From contig JAISML010000094.1 in NCBI GenBank assembly GCA_031276775.1, forward strand, positions 1-13,036: a DNA stretch of 13,036 nt. Direction: 5' to 3'. Made by a program: the position numbers and the translations under genes. A model generated the notes under the pieces. That model did no database searches, was not told the origin of the DNA, and worked only from the letters and a program-made list of their open reading frames with translations. Positions 5,744 to 12,168 of this stretch are shown one piece after another (within the stretch, counting starts at the first letter, position 1; the number at the start of each line of letters is the position of its first letter). The stretch is from Eubacteriales Family XIII. Incertae Sedis bacterium. Its GTDB lineage: Bacteria > Bacillota > Clostridia > Peptostreptococcales > Anaerovoracaceae.

Positions 5744-6716
5744 AAAAGCCGAAGACAGGGAAAGGAAAGTCAGGATCCGTCTGCGTCCCGTATTGGCGCT
5801 GACGGTCAAAAAGGTCATGGATCCGTTTTATGCGGGCGGCGCGGCCGAAGTGGCGTTTTTCCTGCTTCTGTCCCTCGTGCCCACCACCATCCTTCTTGCG
5901 CAGATACTCCATCTGTTCACCTTGTCCATGGGCGCCATCGAGGATTTGCTCGACGAGTACCTGCGCGAGGACATCGTCGATGTGTTCATGCCTCTGCTTC
6001 ATTACAATCCGTCCAAGGCATTCGGCGTCGTCCTTGTGATCCTTGCTCTGTGGGGCGGCAGCAAGGCGTTGTTCTCCCTCATGCGCATCTCCAATTACGC
6101 GTATCAGGGCGCATCGGGTTCCGGCAATCCGTTTTTCAGATATGTGCGGGAGAGGTTCCGTGCGGTCACGACCATCGCTTTGGTCATGCTTACGTTCCTC
6201 TTCGCTCTGTACATCCTCGTGTTCGGCGAGGTGATCGTCCGGATCGCGCTGCGCTATTGGAACGGATTTATCGGGCAACCCTACACGTTTTCCGAAGCAT
6301 GGTATACGATTCGGTGGGTCATTGCGCTCGTCCTGTATTTTTTCATGGTATTGGCCGTCTATTACATGTTGCCCAACCGGCCTTCCTCGTTCAGCAGACA
6401 CATCGTGAAAGGCGTGTGGCGGACCTTGCGGAACATCATGCGCGCGTGGTGGAATACATGCAAAACCACGCTTCGTCTGATTCTGCCCGGCGGTGTGTTC
6501 GCTTCGCTTGCCATGTTGTTTGCAACGTGGCTGTATTCGTATTACATCAGATATGTGGCTTCCGCCAATTTCAATATTCTGTACGGCGGTCTGAGTTCTG
6601 TCGTGCTGTTGCTCGTCTGGTTTTACGTGATCGCCTTTATTTTGATCTTAGGCATTCAACTCAACGCCGCGTGGGCGGAGAGCAAGGAAAAGAACAGGAG
6701 GGAATCCCATGAATGA
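5730..6716 (+). CDS. YihY/BrkB-family inner membrane protein
   Basis: A 328-residue membrane protein with a basic N-terminus and about six membrane segments, matching the YihY/virulence factor BrkB family (PF03631, once misnamed ribonuclease BN). Family features include FYAGGAAEVAFFLLLSLVPTTILLAQIL near the N-terminus, WGGSKALFSLM in the middle, YYMLPNR at about residue 212-218, and the C-terminal FNILYGGLSSVVLLLVWFYVIAFILILGIQLNAAW. Function is unknown for the family; some members are proposed to be transporters. The stretch between YYMLPNR and the next membrane helix contains an extra basic, tryptophan-containing segment (VKGVWRTLRNIMRAWWNTCKTTLRL). The ATG at 5730 is chosen because it precedes the first conserved segment and overlaps the end of rdgB by 14 bases; the frame is open upstream but only as a shadow of rdgB. 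The stop overlaps the next start by eight bases. Confidence 0.88.
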   Translation: MGKNRKAEDRERKVRIRLRPVLALTVKKVMDPFYAGGAAEVAFFLLLSLVPTTILLAQILHLFTLSMGAIEDLLDEYLREDIVDVFMPLLHYNPSKAFGVVLVILALWGGSKALFSLMRISNYAYQGASGSGNPFFRYVRERFRAVTTIALVMLTFLFALYILVFGEVIVRIALRYWNGFIGQPYTFSEAWYTIRWVIALVLYFFMVLAVYYMLPNRPSSFSRHIVKGVWRTLRNIMRAWWNTCKTTLRLILPGGVFASLAMLFATWLYSYYIRYVASANFNILYGGLSSVVLLLVWFYVIAFILILGIQLNAAWAESKEKNRRESHE

Positions 6717-8493
6717 GAATGTTGCCAAACTGAAAAGTTGGCTCGCGATGCGAAACCTCGATCACGCGTTGCGGGAGGAATTGGAGGTTCTGCTCTCGGA
6801 ATTCGAAGTTGCGGGGGGAACCGGGAAAGCCGCCGAGGAGATCGACGACAGATTTTACCGGGAGTTGGCGTTCGGCACCGCAGGTATGCGGGGCGTCATG
6901 GGAGCGGGTACGAACCGCATGAACGTACTGACCGTCCGCCGGGCTTCCCAGGGGTTTGCCGACGCGCTTTGGGAGCGGGACGGCGGGCGGGCGGGCGCGT
7001 CCGCCGTCAAGATCGCCATCGCCTACGACAACAGGCGCAATTCAGACCTTTTCGCTTTTGAAGCGGCCTGCGTCTTTGTGGCGAACGGCATAGAAACGCA
7101 TCTGTTTGGCAGACTTTCCTCCACACCCTTGCTTTCTTACGCAGTGCGCCGTCTCGGTTGCGCGGCCGGCGTCGTCGTCACGGCGAGCCACAACCCGAAA
7201 CAGTACAACGGCTACAAGATATATGATTCCTCAGGGTGTCAGTGTTTGACGGAAGACGCGGAGCGCGTCGCGGGGAAGATCGCGGCGACGGACATCAAAA
7301 CGGGAATCAAAACCGCAGCGGATCGTTACGCCGGGACGCTTTCGGAACGGGTGAAAGCGGCGGCGCGCGCGGAAGATTTGCTGCATGTCATCGACGAAAG
7401 CATGGAAGAGACCTATGTCGGCGCGGTGATGGAACTGTCGCTGAATCCCGGAGCGGCCGCGGATCTCAGCGTGGTGTATTCGCCGCTGAACGGAACGGGC
7501 AACATCCCCGTGCGCTCCATGTTTGCGAAAGCCGGCGTCGGCTCTGCCGAGACGGTGGAGGAACAGGCGTGGCCGGATCCCGAATTTTCCACCTGTCCCG
7601 AACCGAATCCCGAAAAGGAAGAAGCGTTGCGGCCGGGCTTGGAACTGTGCAGGGCAAAACAGGCTGCGGGCGAGCCTCCCGATATCCTGATCGCCACCGA
7701 TCCGGACTGCGACAGAGTGGGCGCGGCGGTTCTTTCCAACGGCGCGTACGTGCAGCTCACGGGAAACCAGATCGGCGTTCTGCTTCTCGATTACATCATA
7801 ACGGAGCGTAGGAAACGGGGCGATATGCCCGAGCTGCCCGTCATGGTGACCACAATCGTGTCCACGCCGCTTGCGTCCGCAATCGCGGCCGAAAACGGGG
7901 TGGAGGCGCGGAAAGTTCTGACCGGGTTCAAATATATCGGGGAAACGATCAACAATTTGGAAGCGGCGGACGGGGAAAACAGGTTCCTCCTGGGTTTCGA
8001 GGAAAGTTGCGGCTATCTTTCCGGCGTTCATGTGCGCGACAAGGATGCCGTGAACGCGGCGCTGTTGATCTGCGAGATGGCCGGTCTGTACAAACGCAGG
8101 GGCAAAACGCTTGCGGACAGACTTGGCGAGCTCGACGAACGGTACGGATATTTCATGGAGGAATTGGTCGAATTCGCCAAGCCGGGACAAAAGGGCATGG
8201 CTGAAATACGGTCGATCATGGATCGGGCGAGACAGGTCGAAATACGCAGTGCATTCAGTTCGGAGCTTTCATCGCACAATGACTATGAACGTATGTGGAC
8301 GCCGAAAGCCGATGTGGTCGAATTTGTGTTCGCGGCCGGAAGCCGCGCCATACTGCGCCCTTCCGGCACGGAGCCCAAGTTGAAGATCTACCTGTCGAGC
8401 AGGGGGAATACGCGGGAGGCGGCGGAAGAGGCGTTGCGCAGACTGAAAGAAGAAGTGTTGGCGGCTGTCGGCGTCCAAGGAAGCGCCGATTAG
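6709..8493 (+). CDS. pgcA: Phosphoglucomutase/phosphomannomutase (alpha-PGM/PMM superfamily)
   Basis: This 594-residue cytoplasmic enzyme interconverts hexose-1- and hexose-6-phosphates, feeding UDP-glucose and other glycan precursors. The four superfamily signatures are intact: TASHNP with the phosphoserine at Ser160, the magnesium-binding DPDCDR at 331-336, the sugar-specificity loop GFEESCGY at 429-436, and the phosphate-binding RPSGTEPK at 550-557. The length and the early FGTAGMRGVMGAGTNRMN fit the long Firmicutes group that includes B. subtilis PgcA and PGM2-like enzymes, not the shorter ManB/GlmM types. GEES/GFEES-type loops occur in enzymes acting on glucose and mannose, so substrate preference is not settled by sequence. 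An AGGAGGG ribosome binding site lies five to six bases before the ATG, inside the end of the YihY gene, with which it overlaps by eight bases. The next gene follows after 48 bases. Confidence 0.94.
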   Translation: MNENVAKLKSWLAMRNLDHALREELEVLLSEFEVAGGTGKAAEEIDDRFYRELAFGTAGMRGVMGAGTNRMNVLTVRRASQGFADALWERDGGRAGASAVKIAIAYDNRRNSDLFAFEAACVFVANGIETHLFGRLSSTPLLSYAVRRLGCAAGVVVTASHNPKQYNGYKIYDSSGCQCLTEDAERVAGKIAATDIKTGIKTAADRYAGTLSERVKAAARAEDLLHVIDESMEETYVGAVMELSLNPGAAADLSVVYSPLNGTGNIPVRSMFAKAGVGSAETVEEQAWPDPEFSTCPEPNPEKEEALRPGLELCRAKQAAGEPPDILIATDPDCDRVGAAVLSNGAYVQLTGNQIGVLLLDYIITERRKRGDMPELPVMVTTIVSTPLASAIAAENGVEARKVLTGFKYIGETINNLEAADGENRFLLGFEESCGYLSGVHVRDKDAVNAALLICEMAGLYKRRGKTLADRLGELDERYGYFMEELVEFAKPGQKGMAEIRSIMDRARQVEIRSAFSSELSSHNDYERMWTPKADVVEFVFAAGSRAILRPSGTEPKLKIYLSSRGNTREAAEEALRRLKEEVLAAVGVQGSAD

Positions 8494-8541
8494 TACCTTG
8501 CCCATGTCGGCGGCGCCACAGAGGGCAAACAGAGGACAGAA

Positions 8542-9585
8542 ATGGAAAACATGGGAAAAACGAAAAAGCGAAGCGGAGGCGCGCGGGTCTTCATTGCGAT
8601 CGTCGCCGTCATGCTTCTTGCGGTGTTGGCGTATGCAGGCTATCATCGATTCATCCTCAACGACGACCGCGGTTTTGGCGGAGGGTTTCTTTTCGGGGGC
8701 GGCGATCGGTTTCCGAGCGACGAGGAGATCGCGTCGAAAGGTTGGATATCTCCTGAGATCATCAAACGCTACGCCAAGGAATACAATGTCGGCACGGAAT
8801 TTTTGAGCCGCATCTTTCCCGGGAAGATCGTGTACAAACAGGGCGGCGAGATCCTGTACGAGGACACGGATCCGAATTTGGCGAAGCATCCCTACGATTG
8901 GGGACGTCTCTATTGGGACGGAAGACGCCCGTATTACGGGGGCGAATCGGAGGAGGACGGTTCCCGGACGGAAGCCCTGTTCGGCGTCGACGTGTCACGG
9001 CATCAGGGGGAAATCGACTGGAAGCGCGCGGCTGCGGACGGCGTTTCGTTCGCCATGATACGCGCGGGCTATCGCGGTTACGATACGGGCCGTCTGCTCA
9101 CGGACGAATGTTTTGAACAGAATATGCGGGGAGCTTCGGATGCGGGCGTCAAGATCGGTGTGTATCTCTTCTCGCAAGCCGTAAACGAGACCGAGGCGAT
9201 CGAGGAAGCGGAGTTGGTTCTTGCGAACATCGCCCCCTACAAGGTGGATTTTCCGGTCGTTTTCGACATTGAGGAGATCGGGGGACAAAGCGCGCGCACG
9301 GATGCGCTGTCAAACGAAGAGATCACGGACATCGCGATCGCGTTCTGCGAAAGGATCGGTCAGGCGGGTTATACGCCGATGATCTACGCCAATCCGAAGT
9401 GGTTCGTCTCCCGCATGACGCTTTCCGAATTGGAACCCTACGACAAATGGTTGGCGCAGTATTACAGGATTCCTGCCTATCCCTACGCATTTTCGATCTG
9501 GCAGTTTACGGATTCGGGCGCGGTGGACGGGATAAACGGGAACGTGGATTTGAACCTGGCGTTCGTGCGAAACGGGGAAATCTGA
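8542..9585 (+). CDS. Membrane-anchored GH25 lysozyme (N-acetylmuramidase)
   Basis: A 347-residue protein with a basic cytoplasmic tip (KTKKRSGGAR), one membrane segment at about residues 16-34 (VFIAIVAVMLLAVLAYAGY) and no obvious cleavage site, so it is probably anchored with its body outside. Residues about 147-343 form a GH25 domain that cleaves the MurNAc-GlcNAc bond of peptidoglycan: FGVDVSRHQGEIDW with the conserved Asp150, AMIRAGYRGY, GVYLFSQA, the catalytic DIEE motif (Asp242, Glu244), YTPMIYANPKWF and SIWQFTDSGAVDGINGNVDLN at the end. Between the anchor and the enzyme is a segment of about 110 residues (35-146), rich in glycine, aromatic and charged residues, that I do not recognise. 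ATG 8542 follows AGAGGA at a suitable distance. It is likely the last gene of the phosphate-led operon. The TGA stop is followed in frame by a lysine-rich open stretch (see findings). With no holin or phage gene nearby, a cellular cell-wall role is more likely than phage lysis. Confidence 0.92.
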   Translation: MENMGKTKKRSGGARVFIAIVAVMLLAVLAYAGYHRFILNDDRGFGGGFLFGGGDRFPSDEEIASKGWISPEIIKRYAKEYNVGTEFLSRIFPGKIVYKQGGEILYEDTDPNLAKHPYDWGRLYWDGRRPYYGGESEEDGSRTEALFGVDVSRHQGEIDWKRAAADGVSFAMIRAGYRGYDTGRLLTDECFEQNMRGASDAGVKIGVYLFSQAVNETEAIEEAELVLANIAPYKVDFPVVFDIEEIGGQSARTDALSNEEITDIAIAFCERIGQAGYTPMIYANPKWFVSRMTLSELEPYDKWLAQYYRIPAYPYAFSIWQFTDSGAVDGINGNVDLNLAFVRNGEI

Positions 9586-9603
9586 CAGTTGCGCAGTAGC
9601 AAC

Positions 9604-9651
9604 AAAAGTCAAAAAAACAAAAAGGCCAAAAAAAGCGGAAAAGGCAAAAAA
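9604..9651. other. A-tract-rich, possibly curved DNA
   Basis: Six runs of four to seven A lie in 48 bases: 9604-9607, 9611-9617, 9619-9623, 9628-9634, 9639-9642 and 9646-9651. The last four are centred about 8-10 bases apart, close to one helical turn, which favours bending. The tract lies just upstream of the promoter at 9675-9703 and contrasts with the GC-rich surroundings. The same bases also read as lysine codons in the frame of the preceding GH25 gene. Confidence 0.55.
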
Positions 9652-9652
9652 T

Positions 9653-9689
9653 TAAACAATCAGTCAAAAAAATATTGACGGATTGTTTA
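9653..9689. promoter_or_regulatory. Inverted repeat over the regulator promoter: candidate operator, alternatively terminator
   Basis: TAAACAATC at 9653-9661 pairs exactly with GATTGTTTA at 9681-9689; after one mismatch, GTCAA (9663-9667) pairs with TTGAC (9675-9679) around a seven-base loop. The right arm holds the -35 box and half of the spacer of the promoter at 9675-9703, so a bound protein would block it. Autoregulation by the adjacent HTH protein is an inference. On the plus strand the hairpin is followed by TTTTTGTT, so it could also end transcription from the GH25 operon, though an AT-rich stem is weak for that. Confidence 0.65.
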
Positions 9690-9703
9690 GTTTTTGTTAT
9701 CCT
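9675..9703 (+). promoter_or_regulatory. Sigma-A-type extended -10 promoter for the regulator gene
   Basis: TTGACG at 9675-9680 (five of six consensus bases) is followed, after exactly 17 bases, by TATCCT at 9698-9703. TG at 9695-9696 sits one base before the hexamer, making an extended -10. The predicted start is near 9710, about 37 bases before the regulator gene. Confidence 0.65.
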
Positions 9704-9746
9704 GAATCATCGAAAGAAGAAGTTCGATTTTTCGGGAAAGTGAGGT

Positions 9747-10394
9747 TTGATTGCGGTGGATAAGGAAGAAGCGCTTTATTTTCTTTGCAGACTCGCGCAG
9801 GGGATCGCATTGATGTTCGGAGATCAGTGTGAAACCGTGGTACACGAAATGAAAGGAAATTCAATGAAAAATATCGCCATTTACAATGGGCATGTTTCGG
9901 GGCGTTCGGTAAACTCCACCTTGAGCATTTATGGAAATGACACGGCTTTGGATGAGGAAGGCTCCTTTCGTTTGGATGCGGACTATCTGAATCAATTGGT
10001 CGTGACGAGATCCGGAAAGCAGATTAAATCTTCTACGTTTCATCTGAGCGGCAAGGATTATCACTATGCGCTTGGGATCAATTACGACATCACGGTGATG
10101 GGGCGGATGCGGCGCTTGCTGGAAGGTATGACGATGGCGGAGGGGGAATTGCGCGCCTCGCTTGCGACATCGGCTTCCGGAGATATTTGCGCCCTGTTTG
10201 ACGCATGTCTGAAATTGGTGAACAAGCCTTTGGAAAAGATGAAAAAGACCGATAAGCTTGCGTTGGTTGGTCTGCTGAAAGAAAAAGGCGCGTTCAATGT
10301 GCGGCGCAGCGTACCTTACGTTGCCGAGCGATTGGACGTATCGAAATATACCGTCTACAACTATCTCAATGAATTGGAGGGAGGTTCATCGTAA
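9747..10394 (+). CDS. YheO-like PAS domain / HTH (DauR-type) transcriptional regulator
   Basis: A cytoplasmic DNA-binding protein of 215 residues from TTG at 9747, or 212 from GTG at 9756. The first two thirds match the YheO-like PAS domain (PF08348): FGDQCETVVHEM (about 24-35), IAIYNGHVSGRSV (43-55) and a strand pair ending SSTFHLSGKDYHYALGINYDIT (95-116). The end is the small HTH_22 domain (PF13309): LVGLLKEKGAFNVRRSVPYVAERLDVSKYTVYNYLNEL (173-210), with the recognition helix around SKYTVYNYL. Characterised relatives such as Pseudomonas DauR control D-arginine catabolism; the ligand here is unknown. Both possible starts are non-ATG. GAGG at 9742-9745 is ten bases from GTG 9756 but too close to TTG 9747, while GGGAAAG is well placed for TTG 9747, so the start is uncertain. 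Downstream lie a peptide-type binding protein and permease, the likely targets. An inverted repeat covers its own promoter. Confidence 0.87.
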   Translation: MIAVDKEEALYFLCRLAQGIALMFGDQCETVVHEMKGNSMKNIAIYNGHVSGRSVNSTLSIYGNDTALDEEGSFRLDADYLNQLVVTRSGKQIKSSTFHLSGKDYHYALGINYDITVMGRMRRLLEGMTMAEGELRASLATSASGDICALFDACLKLVNKPLEKMKKTDKLALVGLLKEKGAFNVRRSVPYVAERLDVSKYTVYNYLNELEGGSS

Positions 10395-10408
10395 AAATCG
10401 CAAAGGAC

Positions 10409-10454
10409 GTTGGTTGTGACGACATTGTACAAAAGCGAGCCTTGGGTAACCAAC
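10409..10454. repeat. Seven-base inverted repeat between regulator and binding-protein genes
   Basis: GTTGGTT at 10409-10415 is the reverse complement of AACCAAC at 10448-10454, with 32 bases between. No good -10/-35 pair is seen in the 79-base gap, so the regulator and transporter genes may be cotranscribed. The arms do not resemble those of the repeat at 9653-9689. It could be a leader hairpin or a binding site; chance is also possible for arms this short. Confidence 0.35.
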
Positions 10455-10473
10455 AAAGGAAAGGAGACATTTC

Positions 10474-12123
10474 ATGAAAAGGAAATTCCCGGCAATTTTG
10501 GTGGCAACCCTGCTTTTGCTCGGCGGTTGCGGCACATATCAGTCAGATCCGCCCAAAGATGACGCTGCGTCGCCGGCGGGGTCTGAATTCACAATGGCGT
10601 ACAATGGCGTTGTCACCTTGAATCCCATCCTTTCCCATTCCTCGAATGATCACAACGTGCTGTATCTGACGCAACTGGAATTGGTGCGCTATTACGGAGA
10701 TGAGGTGCAGTGTGACGCAGCTGAGTCCTATGAACTGAGCGACGACGGCACGGTCTATACGTTCCGCCTTCGCGACGGTTTGGTCTGGTCCGACGAAACG
10801 CCTCTGACGGCGGCGGATTTTGAATATGCGTTTTATTGCCTGCTGAACCCGGAGATGGGAAGCCCGTCGGCGGACAGTTGGTCGGCGGTTAAAAACGCGT
10901 CGGCTTACAACAGCGGTGAGATCACCGATTGGGAGGAAGTCGGCGTAAAGGCCTTAGACGATCGAACATTGGAAATCACGATGGAGTATCCGCTTGCCAC
11001 TTTCGACAAGACCATCGCGTGCAAAGGCTTATATCCTCTGCGTGAGGACTTTGTGGGGCAGACAGGCGATAAGTTGGGTTCCTCGGTTGATACGATGATG
11101 TTCTCCGGCCCTTATGTGATAACCGATTGGACCCTCGGCACGTCCCTCGAATTGGAAAAGAATGAACTTTATTGGGACAGCGAGAATGCTTTCCCGACGA
11201 AACGACTGAATTTTATCGAAGTGGAGGATGAGAACACAAAGGTCGCGATGTTTGAAAACGGGGAAGTGGATGCGATTGAAACGATTACTTCCGAATATTA
11301 CGACCTTCTGGAAGATTACATCTACCGTTATGTGGGCGGCGGTTTTATGTTCCTGTGGATGAACGGCAACGGATCCGATGAGGAAACCGGGAAACTGCTG
11401 AGCAATGTGAACTTCCGGCGCGCGCTGAACTATGGTTACGATCGGTCGGCGACCATGCTGGCGGTCGATCGCAATCAGCCGGCAAGCGTCCGCTTGGTCG
11501 ATTCGAACTTTACGGCGCCGGGAGGCGGAAAATTCGTGGACGCGTATCCGGCAGACACGGCGCCGCTCAACGGCGACCCGGCAAAGGCGAAAGCATACAT
11601 GGACAAAGCCTTGGAAGATCTTGGATATTCCGACCTATCGCAATTGCCGCCGCTTCGGTTGGTCACTTGGGACAGTCCGCAACAAAAACTCCTCCTTGAA
11701 ACGATCTTGGATCAGTGGAAGCGAAATCTGGGGTTGACCAACATCGAACTGAATCAATTCGTGATCGGCACGGCGATCGGCGCGTTCTATGAATTGGATT
11801 ACGATATTTTCTGCATTTCTTGGGAGACGGACGTTTTGCCCACGGATATTATGGCGGCGATGGTGAGCGGCGGCGAAACGAACTTCGGCATCTGGAGCAA
11901 TCCGGAATTTGACAGATTGGTGAAAGAAGCCCAAACGGAACTGGATCCGGAAAAGCAGGCGGGACTCACCGCTCGGGCGGAGCAGATTTTCCTGGACGAC
12001 GCCGCCATCCAGCCGATCTTTGAAAACGGACACACCTCTGCCGTTCAATCCTATGTGAAAGGGTTCCAAATGACGTCGATCAGCGCGGGCTACCAGTTTA
12101 ATGAATTGGTTGTGGAAAAGTAG
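10474..12123 (+). CDS. ABC transporter substrate-binding lipoprotein, peptide type (DppA/OppA, SBP_bac_5)
   Basis: A 549-residue secreted lipoprotein of the family-5 extracellular binding proteins (PF00496). The N-terminus is a lipoprotein signal: basic MKRK, a hydrophobic core, and lipobox LGGC with the lipid-bearing cysteine at residue 19, so it should sit on the outer face of the cytoplasmic membrane. Family landmarks include FTMAYNGVVTLNPILSHSSNDHNVLYLTQLELVRY, the segment YELSDDGTVYTFRLRDGLVWSDETPLTAADFEYAFYCLLNP (strong peptide-binding-protein pattern), FSGPYVITDW, NVNFRRALNYGYDR in the second lobe, and a final AEQIFLDDAAIQPIFENG. Substrates of this family include di- and oligopeptides, nickel and some sugars; peptides are the best guess. 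AAAGGAG precedes the ATG. The permease gene follows after 45 bases. The conserved architecture looks complete, with no truncation. Confidence 0.93.
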   Translation: MKRKFPAILVATLLLLGGCGTYQSDPPKDDAASPAGSEFTMAYNGVVTLNPILSHSSNDHNVLYLTQLELVRYYGDEVQCDAAESYELSDDGTVYTFRLRDGLVWSDETPLTAADFEYAFYCLLNPEMGSPSADSWSAVKNASAYNSGEITDWEEVGVKALDDRTLEITMEYPLATFDKTIACKGLYPLREDFVGQTGDKLGSSVDTMMFSGPYVITDWTLGTSLELEKNELYWDSENAFPTKRLNFIEVEDENTKVAMFENGEVDAIETITSEYYDLLEDYIYRYVGGGFMFLWMNGNGSDEETGKLLSNVNFRRALNYGYDRSATMLAVDRNQPASVRLVDSNFTAPGGGKFVDAYPADTAPLNGDPAKAKAYMDKALEDLGYSDLSQLPPLRLVTWDSPQQKLLLETILDQWKRNLGLTNIELNQFVIGTAIGAFYELDYDIFCISWETDVLPTDIMAAMVSGGETNFGIWSNPEFDRLVKEAQTELDPEKQAGLTARAEQIFLDDAAIQPIFENGHTSAVQSYVKGFQMTSISAGYQFNELVVEK

Positions 12124-12156
12124 CGGACGAACACAGGAAACGAGCGGAGAACGAGC

Positions 12157-12163
12157 GGAGGAG
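12157..12163 (+). promoter_or_regulatory. Ribosome binding site that decides a TTG start
   Basis: GGAGGAG at 12157-12163 lies five bases before TTG at 12169. It is the strongest ribosome binding site near the beginning of the permease frame and fixes the non-ATG start. It forms part of a short direct repeat, CGAGCGGAG at 12141-12149 and 12152-12160. Confidence 0.65.
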
Positions 12164-12168
12164 TCGCC

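Noticed and set aside
8542..9585. Phage endolysin
   Set aside because: GH25 enzymes are common in phages, but there is no holin or other phage gene, the protein has an N-terminal membrane anchor, and it closes a metabolic operon.
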